This document shows, piece by piece, positions 11,925-21,613 of a stretch of 64,000 nt of DNA. The stretch is from Undaria pinnatifida. Its lineage: Eukaryota; Sar; Phaeophyceae; Laminariales; Alariaceae. The stretch is taken from the NCBI GenBank assembly GCA_012845835.1, contig JABAKD010000026.1, forward strand, positions 12,024,332 to 12,088,331. The letters run 5' to 3'. How positions within the stretch are numbered: position 1 is the stretch's first letter; each line of letters begins with the position of its first letter. A program made the position numbers and the translations under genes. The notes beneath the pieces were generated by a model. The model was not told where the DNA came from. It searched no databases and saw only the letters and a list, made by a program, of their open reading frames with translations.

Positions 11925-12457
11925 AAGGTCGTTCCTGCTTGCTTCTGCGCTAAGCGCACGCGCGCCACCGTCCGGCACGCTCCGCTCCGAGCACGCCCGA
12001 CGCCCGACACTTATACCGCGGCGGCCTTCCACCGCGCCGCCGCCGCCGCAGCTGCTGCTGCTGATGATGCCATCGCGATGTGGTTGAATTACAATTTTAC
12101 GTAGGCTGTCCTGTTGTCACGGTCTGTTATATCAGTCGCATAGTGGAACGAGCACGAGTACGAGTATGCTGGTAGCCATTTTGAAAACACGCATTCTCGA
12201 CGACACCAAGCAAGCGAGAGAGCACCGTCGAAGCAGCGAGCTGCAAGGCAACCCGCTGACACACCCCAACGCCGCTCGTGCACGTCATAATCTAGCTATA
12301 TATATTTAGGCTGTGTCTTCTCGACGGTTGCTGTGCTGTGTCGATACAGCAAGAAGCATAGGGCTGGTGGTGCGTGCCAGGCAAAGAGTGTGATTCGTGA
12401 TCGGTGGTGATATGCGTGGGATCAGTGCTCGGTGCGTTGTATGTCTAATAAACATAA
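11925..12457 (+). repeat. Fragment of foldback family F2 (arm only)
   Basis: This segment matches the arms of the large inverted repeat at 43.1-50.0 kb. Shared landmarks in order are GCTCCGCTCCGAGCACGCCC, CCGCGGCGGCC, a GTGTCGATACA phrase, GTGATTMGTGRTYGG and GCTCGGTGYG. Here only one arm is present. It stops at about 12457 and is joined directly to an F1 module. A (CCG)n/(CTG)n run lies at 12037-12066. Confidence 0.75.
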
Positions 12458-12594
12458 TAGTCGCCGACCTATATCCTTGATGAGGACACACAACTCGTAA
12501 TGCGCGCGATCGGAGTATCACACACAGCTTGCAAAGATGAGTTTCGACGAAATCTTCGATCTCACAGCTGGAGTGTATTTTAATTTTTATAAAA
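12458..12594 (+). repeat. F1 3' module, copy A
   Basis: Starts GTCGCCGACCTATATCC and ends at CTCACAGCTGGAGT plus an AT-rich tail. It matches modules at ~13755-13885, 16738-16872 and 50525-50665 and a short decayed copy at ~40207-40292. It contains GAGGACACACAA, GTATCACACACAGCTTGC and the ATG-led 13-codon block. AAGAT-GAG-TTTC-GAC-GAAATCTT inside it can fold into a short hairpin. Confidence 0.85.
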
Positions 12595-12707
12595 GACAGA
12601 ACGTACCGCACTTCATTTTCATCGAATTTTTAGAACGTACCGCACTTCATTTTCATCGAATTTTTCCTTCGACAAAATACGTTTTTGGTTGTTTATGCAG
12701 AAAATAA
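12537..12707 (+). CDS. Small 56-codon ORF beginning MSFDEIFDLTAGV
   Basis: The ATG lies in the F1 module, and the first 13 codons are shared with other copies. The ORF then runs into non-module sequence (YFNFYKRQN...) and ends at TAA. Part of the downstream sequence is a 34-bp tandem duplication, so the C-terminal half has a shifted repeated peptide. No membrane segment or domain is evident. Whether it is translated is unknown. It could equally be a conserved DNA or RNA element that happens to be open. It is too short for most gene finders. Confidence 0.3.
   Translation: MSFDEIFDLTAGVYFNFYKRQNVPHFIFIEFLERTALHFHRIFPSTKYVFGCLCRK
12600..12667. repeat. 34-bp tandem duplication
   Basis: AACGTACCGCACTTCATTTT and the 14 bases that follow occur twice in direct succession (starts at 12600 and 12634) with almost no difference. 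Confidence 0.9.
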
Positions 12708-12779
12708 TTACCGCATTTGTTACCTTCGGGAAGTAGCTTTATATTATTAACACAGCCCAAAGGTTGTCATAGCCAGGCT

Positions 12780-13890
12780 TGGTTATTGGAATACACGGGA
12801 GGTTCCTCAAAAGCCGTTCCCCCCCCCCCCCCGCCCCCCTGACACACACGCAAGGAGCTGCCTCCCCCTCCCCCCCCCCCCCCCCCCCCCTCGTCGCTCC
12901 GCCTAAAATCAAACATGCCAGAATAATAAACACCACCAGGCTGGTGATATCACCTCATCACCTATCCAAACAGCCATGCCGTAGATCCAATTCATGTACT
13001 GCCTATTTCCGCGCCCCTTCCTTCCCCACCACCCCCACCACCGTCTAGACCAAGCATGCCTAGTAAAGTTGCTACCAGGTATACATCCATGCGACCTAAA
13101 GGGATTTGATTCACCCCCCCCATCGCCCCTCCTCCTCTCGTTTTGTTCTCTCTCGCCGCCGCACCTAAAATTAAAATCTCCCCGAGTAGTAAACACTACC
13201 AGACAGTTGATATGACCTCATTCCCTTTCTATCTATATATGCCGTACCTCCAATTCATACTCTTTCCCCCCCCCCTCCCAACCCCCCCTCCCCCCCACCA
13301 CCCGCGCCATCGCCTGGACCTAGCACCATACGTATAGCAAGCTCCTAACAGATTTACATTTATCCCACCTAAAGCTGTTGAAAATTACCCCCCCCGCTCC
13401 CAATTCCAACACTCCGCCTTCGTCCAGCCGGTTGTACGACTTACAGGATATACATGATAAACTGATGCATTCCTTCCACAACCGCCAGGTTTGTCCCCTT
13501 AAAGTATTTATAGTTTGCGCGCACATATTATCCCCCCTCCCCTGCTCTCATGTTCAAACCCCGGCCCCCACGCCCTTAAAATCTCCGCCCTCCCCTCACC
13601 CGGTTATACGACTTGCAGGATACACTTGATAAACTGATGCATTTCCTGCCACAGCTGCCAGGTTTTGTCCCCCTCAAAAACGGGTTTTACAGTTTCCGCG
13701 CACAGACTGACTAACATCACCCTGTTGACCCTTGTACAAGCTACACTGTAGTTGCCAGGGGCGTCGCCTACTTATATCCTCAATGAGGACACACACCCAG
13801 TAATACGCGCGAGGAGTATCACACACAGCTTGCAACAAGATGACTTTCGACGAAACCTTTGATCTCACAGCTGGAGTATATACTTGTATA
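12780..13890 (+). repeat. F1 element, copy B, with C-rich monomers
   Basis: The 5' part is built of ~255-bp monomers. Each has a CCTAAAATYAAA...AATAAACACYACCAG phrase (12903 and 13159), long C runs, CACCRYCGYCTAGACC and a GGTTRTACGACTTACAGGATA phrase (13430 and 13605). The 3' part (13640-13890) has GATAAACTGATGCATTTCC, TTTCCGCGCACAGACTGACTAA, CTACACTGTAGTTG and the ATG-bearing module. Copy C (16250-16872) and copy D (50290-50665) have the same order. Runs of 10-25 C make the left part prone to assembly error. Confidence 0.85.
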
Positions 13891-14163
13891 GACTATATAT
13901 TTATATTATATATGATTCGAAGAACGTTTTTTAGAAACACTCTACCTGGTATTGATTATGATACGCGTTTTGCATTGATGTCTGGTCTGTGTCTGACTGT
14001 GCTTTGTTCAGAAAATAAAGCCTTTTCAGGTTCCAGAAAGGACCGAATTCGAGAAGTTGCACATAATGCTATTTTCCAGTCTCACCTGCGACAAAACAGA
14101 AGACCTTCGTTTGTGTTCAGAAAGACGACATCTATAACATGTCCTACCAATCAGGGTTGCTGA
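13840..14163 (+). CDS. 107-codon ORF beginning MTFDETFDLTAGV
   Basis: The ATG is the one conserved in F1 modules, and the first 13 residues match copy A except for Ser2Thr and Ile6Thr. One further change is synonymous. After the module, the frame continues for ~94 codons in sequence not shared with the other copies (RRTFFRNTLPGIDYDTRFAL...) to TGA. I recognise no domain, and the length is close to what chance can give. It is the longest ORF attached to any F1 start peptide in the window, which makes it the best candidate for a translated product. Confidence 0.35.
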   Translation: MTFDETFDLTAGVYTCIDYIFILYMIRRTFFRNTLPGIDYDTRFALMSGLCLTVLCSENKAFSGSRKDRIREVAHNAIFQSHLRQNRRPSFVFRKTTSITCPTNQGC

Positions 14164-16249
14164 TCAATAGTGAATACGTCGGTCAATACCACATGATACA
14201 CATTTTCAGTTCAGCTCGCTGTTAGCCCTTTTACAAATGGGAGAAAAGGGCAGTAGTGGCATCGAGTCGGAGCTCAAGGACTCTCAAGTCAAGAGGCGTC
14301 TTTTATTTTATAAAACGCTACGTTGTGAATCGAATCGGAGGCTTGCTAAAGAAGTTTGTTCTTTGAGAGATCAACCTGCCTCCGCCAAACGATCAATATT
14401 TTCACGTATACATGTTGCTCATCATGATGCCAGGAACGAGCTCAGCGGACATCGTCGAGATGTCAGTTACTGGTATTCAATACTTCTGCGTGTTTGCGCG
14501 GCGTGAGACGGGGAAATCGCGGATTTGATAGTATCTTTCGTGACTTGGCTGGACAAGGCATGACATGTGGATATTTTCACCGGATTAGTTTGGGCGGGAT
14601 AGGGTTTTGACAGCCTGCACCAGGATATTTTTTTGGACGACAACGACATTTTCATTTTTTTTTACAGTACCGCGGGACATGTCGCTACCACCACCACCAC
14701 AATGAAATCCCGCCGTAAAAAGACCCAAGGTAGAAAAAAAGCCTACTACTGTAAGTTAGGCTTCAATAATACGAACAAAGAAGATGTACTCCCGTCAGCG
14801 CCCCCCCCACCAACACTCTACAGACCTTCCAGTAAGGAGCCACCGCGCGGGAAACCCAGGCTGATGCTTCCGCTACTTCCGAGTAGAGACATTTCGGAGT
14901 GGTAAGTTGAGCAGATATTATGGAACAAGTACAGACTCTTCTCTTATAGACTAGACTATGCTATTATCATATAAGTTATTATGCTGTTCTGGCTAACCCA
15001 GTATGATATCTCCCTTGATATCAGAGGGCCGGCAAACTAGAAGTTGTCTAAGTTCAACGTGGACGACTTATACAAAACTCGAAGTCTCTTACTGTTTGTA
15101 GTACACCAATACCGCTGTGTTTCCCAAATACCACTTTAAAAAATATTCCTGACGACGTCGTCTGCGAGGTCGACGTATCTGGGGTCGATACAAGTTTGTA
15201 ATAGTCATCTTTGCAAGCTGCGTACTACATCGATCGCCCGTTTTCTAGTATTATTGTAGTAAATGTTACATATGAACATTACATAAATGTATTTTTATTA
15301 CATAATAATAGTGATTTTTATAATAATGGTATGAGCATTATCACAGCACTAGTAATATTTTTTTTTTCACTTGTTCGTAATCTCTAATTTAGTATCTCGT
15401 CCACTCTGTCTGGGCGAAGTAATTTCTACACTGTTTATTCGGGTGGTGAAGTTCTGCTGGTGGGCGGATGATGTGGTTAGGGTTGGTTCTGTACCAGTTA
15501 ATTTTTTCGTGTGCAAACAGTAGGTTACCTGCCCAATGTAGATGGTAAAGTTCAACTAAATTATTAAACCATTACGACTACTACTGTATGTATACGCCCT
15601 GCTTCTACATTCATATATGATACCTGGTATATAAATACCAAGTCGTGCCTTTAGGGTACGTCCACCGCTCCCATTCATGGTGTTGCTCTCGCCCAAGAAG
15701 GTTTTCTGCAGTCGTTACACCCCAGAAAAAGCTGACAAGCTGTGAATTGCGTCCACGCATCGTTTTCAAGGTTTACCAAACGCTTTCGCGCAGAATACGT
15801 AAGAGTTCCGTAGATGACGATATATATGGGATATATATATATATATATTTACAGCTAAACATAAATATCCCACACAAGTTCTAAGTCCGCGTGGTCCCCC
15901 AAGTCTTGGGCAATTTTTTGTTCCGGGTTAGACTATAGATTAACTGTTAAGTAAACCTAATAATCTCAATCGCAGGATTTTAGAACGGTCCGTGAATGTG
16001 ATCGCCCCCCTTCCCAGAAGTCTCCCCGACCGCCTCGTCGTTAGTATTTCGTATCTTATGTAAGGTTTCCACGAATAGGTTTTCAGGTCGGTTATCGGAT
16101 CAAGAAATATAGTGTCGCGATGTGCGAATGTTCTTCTGGCGGGGTGGGGAAGTCGCTCTACTGCCCCGTTCCTGATGTTGCGGGGGTACCTTGGGTGGAC
16201 AGTTCGCCGCCAGGTGTAGCTGGAGTATGTATATTATATGTGACCAAAA
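14164..16249. other. No firmly supported gene
   Basis: A plus-strand ORF at 14237-14506 (MGEKGSSGIESELKDSQVKR...) and one at 14633-14905 look mildly protein-like. The second is preceded by TTTTTTTTTACAG at ~14657-14669, which resembles a 3' splice site, so an exon is possible, but I find no partner exon. 15240-15370 is AT-rich with ATAATAAT-type words, and 15828-15848 is an (AT)n run. GATACCTGGTATATAAATACC lies near 15619. Confidence 0.4.
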
Positions 16250-16872
16250 CCTCTTGACCCCCCCCCCCCCCCCCACTCCCCCCACCCCCACCCCCCCGCC
16301 CTTTTCTTTTCCCCGTTCCCTCTTGCTCAAACGCTCCACCTAACAGCAAAATCTGTCAGAGTAATAAACACATCTACGCACTTGATATCACCTCATTATC
16401 TTTCTAGAGCCAGCCATGCCGCTGCTGCAACCCTCCCCCCCCTCCCAACGCCCCCTCCTTCCCCGCCACCCGCACCATCGCCTAGACCTAGCACCACGCG
16501 TATAGCAAATCCCTACATATATGCGACATGATCCCCCCCCCCCCCCCGCCGTTCTTCAAAACTCCGCCGCACCCCCCTCACCGATTATTCGACTTACAGG
16601 ATTCGCTTGATAAACTGATGCATTTCCTTCCACAGCTGTCAGATTTTGTCCCCCTCAGAAGCGGGTTTATAGTTTCCGCGCACAGACTGACTAAAATCAT
16701 CCTGTTGACCCTGATAGCTACACTGTAGTTGTAAGGAGAGTCGCCGACCTATATCCTTAATGAGGACACACAACCCGTAATACGCGCGATCGAAGTATCA
16801 CACACAGCTTGCCAAGATGAGTTTCGACGAAATCTTCGATCTCACAGCTGGAGTGTAATTTTATTTTTATTA
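16250..16872 (+). repeat. F1 element, copy C
   Basis: It has the same order as copy B: C runs, CCACCTAACAGCAAAATCTG...AATAAACACAT, ACCATCGCCTAGACCTAGCACCA, a second C run, TATTCGACTTACAGGATTCG, GATAAACTGATGCATTTCC and the 3' module. The ATG (16818) opens the same MSFDEIFDLTAGV block, but a TAA follows at once, so only the 13-residue peptide is encoded. Confidence 0.85.
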
Positions 16873-19800
16873 CAAAACAAAACGCATGCTCCTGCAGCAG
16901 CACGATGACCCCCATTTCCGTGTTTTCTCCATGTGTTCATTTATTTAATCGAATCGGAATCGAGCTATTTCGACGGCTGGTTGATACGATCCGGTGAATA
17001 TCCGATTTTTCATCGGCCATCGGTTCTTCAGGCTCGGCGCGGCTCGACATCGATTGTCGTTCCGATATGCAATATGACTCCCTCATATCGCAGAGGCAGT
17101 AGTATTAATGAACTGCTACTTTCCAATACGTTTCTCATTCAGCCCTGCTCGCAAAGAAACACCATCTTCAACCCGTACAGAGTACCAACTGCTGTGATAA
17201 CTTTGACGGTGTGCGAGTACGGCGGACCGCTTCTACTCGCAAACCGGAAGAAATATCCTCGCGCGATACTGCAACCAAACCGGGCGTGTTTGTTCACGTT
17301 TCTTTTGTTTTGCTTCAGTGAAACATGTCCAGTTTCGATACTGAATCAACTCCCGCCGGGAACAGGAGTTATACGTCGGCTTTCACCCCGTCGATTTGTT
17401 TGCACCACAGGCCACCGACCAACTGCAGCTGTTTGGATGAACGAACGTCCACGGTCTCGCGCACACCATTGCATACATCGGTAAGGGATCTTGGGGGTTT
17501 TATGCCTCAGACCGTTTAGAGAGGCAACTACCTCGAGTTTGACAGCGAAAGCCGTGCAGCCCCCGGAAGTCAACGTGGGCTTCCGCTGGAAGCAGTATCC
17601 TGTTAGCTCCTATTGCAATGGTGGATTTTATTGACCTCAGCATTTTGCGGGGGGCTATGATCGCATTGCGGACACATTTTTTTCGTACACCCCTTCCCCC
17701 CCCCCCCGTCCCCCCCCAACAGCAACAGCTCGTGCTGCGGGATTTGCCATCAACTGGGTGGGGTTCTTCCTCCAGCCTACGTACACCCGATGCGCCCACT
17801 GTCCGTTTCGAGCAGACCGTGGCCCGCACCGGCATTGTTGCCGAATGCTCCTGCGCAACTCTTGTCGTCAGCTTCGACATGGTTTTCGTATTCAAGTCCT
17901 ACAATATTGCTGTTAATTTTCTACAGAAATTCCGAAAATGGTTTCCCCGTGGCGAGCGTAACGATGATGGTTGAAACGTGAAGCGGTGGCGTGAACGTCT
18001 TGTGTGATACTTACTAGAGGTCCGGGAGGTTAACGTATGCCTTGCGTGTTGGTATTGTTTACAGCAGTGACCGGGTTGGTCTAAATCTTGCTCTGGCTGT
18101 GGCTTACCTTCGCTCTCTGGGCGTATGCCAGCTCCTGCTTGCATGTGATGTGCCGCAGTATTTTCAGCGCTCCCAACGTATTCTTCGTACTGACAAACGA
18201 TGCACGCCTTTGGTCTAGGCAGGCTCCGCTATAACTTGTAGCCGCCGTCTACAGGAAAACAGTGAACACACCACACAGCAGAGACCAGGGATGAAATCTA
18301 TGGAATAATCGAATCGACAGACCTTTTGAACACAGCTGGTGGCTATCGCCTGAGGCAGGTCGAACCCGAATTGGTCCTTCAGGGGGATGAGTTTTCTGGC
18401 ACTTGTCCCGTTTCTGCGTTCGACCGTTGCGGCGACTTTATAGGCCGTGCTGCCTTGATATGACCCGCGGCAAGTGCGTGGTACTTTTACCCCCTCCCAC
18501 CGAGCCCTGCGCACCTCGTGCGGTGTACGAATGTAATGCCAAGCGCATGTACACACGGCGACCAGAGGACACACAGGCTGCAAAAAATGTGTCTGTTCAG
18601 GGTTGTTGGTGTGCGCCCGACGCACACAGCTCGTGATCTCTGCGATACAATTTTCGCTAAAGATCGAAGAGGACCTGGCGCGGAACGTGATTCGACTTTT
18701 CAGCTGTACCGGCATATTAACGCTAGTCAGGTTACGCACGGAGAGGCCGCTGAAAATAGGGTGGGCCGAACGACAAGCAGGAACATTATTGCAGGTTTAG
18801 ATAGGTAGTTGAAGTGGCGACCACTTTGTTTTGTTTAGGCCAGTATCGTGAACGAGAGATAAGTAAACCTTGTCGCAATTCCTGTATGACGGCACCCCAA
18901 GCATCCGTATCGTCCCGTTGAAGTGTGCTGATTTTCCTCTTTTCTGGCCAATTTAGATGAAGGATATATATATTGGATTGTGCCCCCCACACCTCTGCAA
19001 AAATTGTACCTGGTGATTACAGGTGGTACGATAAGCTTTGAGTGCATGCCGGAGCGTACGGTGTGATGTTTTTATAACGTTTAGGTCGGGCGGGTGTTAA
19101 CTCCCGACATTGTCCGTGCAAACAAAAAGGAGACTAATTTTAAGTTTCCTGAAGCGTCGGACAATCACCAACGCATATAAGCTAGCGTAGCAACAGTGGC
19201 AAATATCCTGCTGGGCGAGTTCCTTGCAGCAGTTTTGCTCTCTTGCGTTCCGGCAATGTATTTTTGTATGGTACGGGACGAGGTAACCCTATCGTTCATT
19301 TCCGGATAGTGATGTGATGATTTCGTCTTGGCCCTTTACTGGTTCTAGGTTCTATCGTGTTCGGCAGCATTCCGCACCGTGTTCCTCGAATCAGGTGCGG
19401 GAATATATTCAGATGCGTGAGGTTGCATCCGGCTGTAGAATAGTAAGATGCCGCACGCTGATACAGCAGGACGAAGCCGCATAAGGCATCGCCAGTGTCT
19501 TGCATGTAAAACGTGTTTCGTTTTGGCGTTTCTGCGCCCAATAGCCCGAGAGACGTTTTGTCTTGTTAGGCCTCTGTCAAACATGTGGTTTGATTCGCCT
19601 TTCTATTTTGTTTTACTGGCGGGCCCCTTGCTCGTTTCTGTCGCCATTCGTGGGAACGAGGCGTTGCATTTTTGCAGCGTCAACTAACCCACTCTTATCC
19701 TGTCCTTCGTTCGTTCCCTCGCCCGCACGAAGCAGTGCGTCGCCTCATTGCCAAACACGCATGCACGAAGAGTAACTATGTCGCAAATATTTTTGTTGGG

Positions 19801-21349
19801 CCAAGATGAAAACTCGTCGCGTAAGGCAGGGCGTGTGGTGCACTAATTATAGTGATCACAAAAAAAATGTGCTTGTCGCGAAAGGCTGAGCAAAAAACTA
19901 CTCTCTCCTGTTTTCTATACTTGATTTTCTTAGAATGCTGTCGCGCAAAGTAGTCATACGCCTCAACAGTCGTACCTCCTCCCGCTGTAGAAAAATTTAC
20001 TTGTTCTGGCGTCCACGACGTCTCTATGACCACAAACAACCGTCTTATATTTAGAGAGAGATACAGCGTTATGATTCGGTTTCCGCCCACACCTGGCGGT
20101 GCGTGCTACGATGGAGCCAAGACCATTCGGGTCAGGTTGTTTTCTGATCGACGGTATGGTACTCCTCATAGCCGAAACTTGTCCGAATGACAATCTTGTT
20201 TTGCAATTTCAATTGTGTTCTTAGTATGCCCAAGCCAGGGACTGCCTCATGGGGTTGCACGTCCAGTTTATCCAATTTCAGGTTTTGGTGTATATCTACC
20301 GTTTCACGCGTCTGGTGTTGCATTCTGTGCGCGTGCGTTTGGCTGTATTTCGGCCCCGTGTTCGAAAATGCCGTAGAACGTTTGCCAACAATCAAGGAAC
20401 CGGCCAAGCTGTCTCTGCACTTTCGATACGGCCAATCGGCCTCTTCATTTTCAATACGCTACATGAACCCGACCGTCTTGTTTGATGTGCCAACCAGAAA
20501 ACGCGGAGTTGATCAATGTTCCGAGTGCAGAGCACCACAAGCCCAGACCTACCGCACGGGCGCACGCGTGAGCTCGTTGCAGTCGATACCTCACCCCTCT
20601 TTGGTGCACGCAAACGAACGGCGACGTCTTACATCGTCGGGGTTGACGCAGCTATGTGTGGGATTATATACACACTTATGATTTTGCGTCAACGTACGTT
20701 CCAGTCGAAGATGAGCTCGTCGACTTTTCTTCTTCAGTAGTACCTGGTTCTCCCGTTTCGTTTACGTAGATGTTTTACCGTATGAATTGGTTGTTTGCCG
20801 AACGGTGCGATGGGTTGATACGGGTTGGAGGTACATTATTAGAAAGACAATATTTGTTTCCCAGACCAATAGAAAGAGTTGGCGATACTGTCAGTGTCCC
20901 GTCGCCTGTGGGGTATTCTCCCGGGAAGCATGGTTCTTAAATCTATGCTCAAGTATTTTTTGCCGGGGGTCATGGGGGTAAATAGAACCCTCCAGCCCCT
21001 GCGCGTTTTAGCGTTTGTTGGCATCAGTATAATCTGTCTTAGGCATTTCAGATATTTTTTGTCTCCCGAACGTACATTCGGATAGATTGTTCATCCGACA
21101 GCATTGCGAGCATGGGCGTATTCCGTCGGCTGTTTAAACTAAGCGCCAGCAAGTATCCAACACACTTAATTTGCCGCATATTTTTTCGTTTTTTTGTTTT
21201 CAACTGCTACTCATGCTTCGCCAGAACAGCACGCAAAGCACGAAACGTTTGCTGTTACTCGTACCTCGCACTAACCAGACACTCAACGCTGACCACACCG
21301 GGCAGACCAAGTATTCCAGCAATATACATGTTGCGATGTTTCTTCTACA
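16873..21349. other. Long stretch with unassigned ORFs only
   Basis: ORFs over 100 codons include 16933-17484 plus (183), 17500-17895 minus (131), 17618-17974 plus (118), 18215-18739 minus (174) and 20187-20681 plus (164). They overlap ORFs on the other strand and have no domain I can name. The C-terminal half of the 18215-18739 minus ORF and the 20132-20407 minus ORF read more like protein than the others, and could be exons, but no splice partners were found. A C run at 17697-17708 crosses two of the ORFs. Confidence 0.4.
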
Positions 21350-21613
21350 ACACTGATGACCGGTCGTCGTGCCCGGACCCCCTTGCTGTACTCTCTCGGC
21401 GCCATTCCATCGACAGACAAGCGGTGGAATCCGTGCCCCACGAATGGTGCATCAGAGCAGCGAGCAGATTATTACAAGAGAGACGACCGAATACCGTCCA
21501 TCGCACAGCGTTTAGACCGCACCGCGTCAACCAACGCAGAGGCTGCAGCAAACAACCAACGAAACTCCCAGTGACCAGAAGGGCAGTCAAGGGGCCCAGC
21601 GCGCGGTGTCCCG

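Noticed and set aside
12531..12575. Hammerhead-ribozyme-like core in the F1 module (GATGAG, then a GT-TTCG-AC stem-loop, then GAAA)
   Set aside because: The essential CU before GAUGA is AA or CA in all copies, and the stem closing the active site pairs poorly. Without C3 and U4 it would not cleave. The resemblance follows from the coding-like block.
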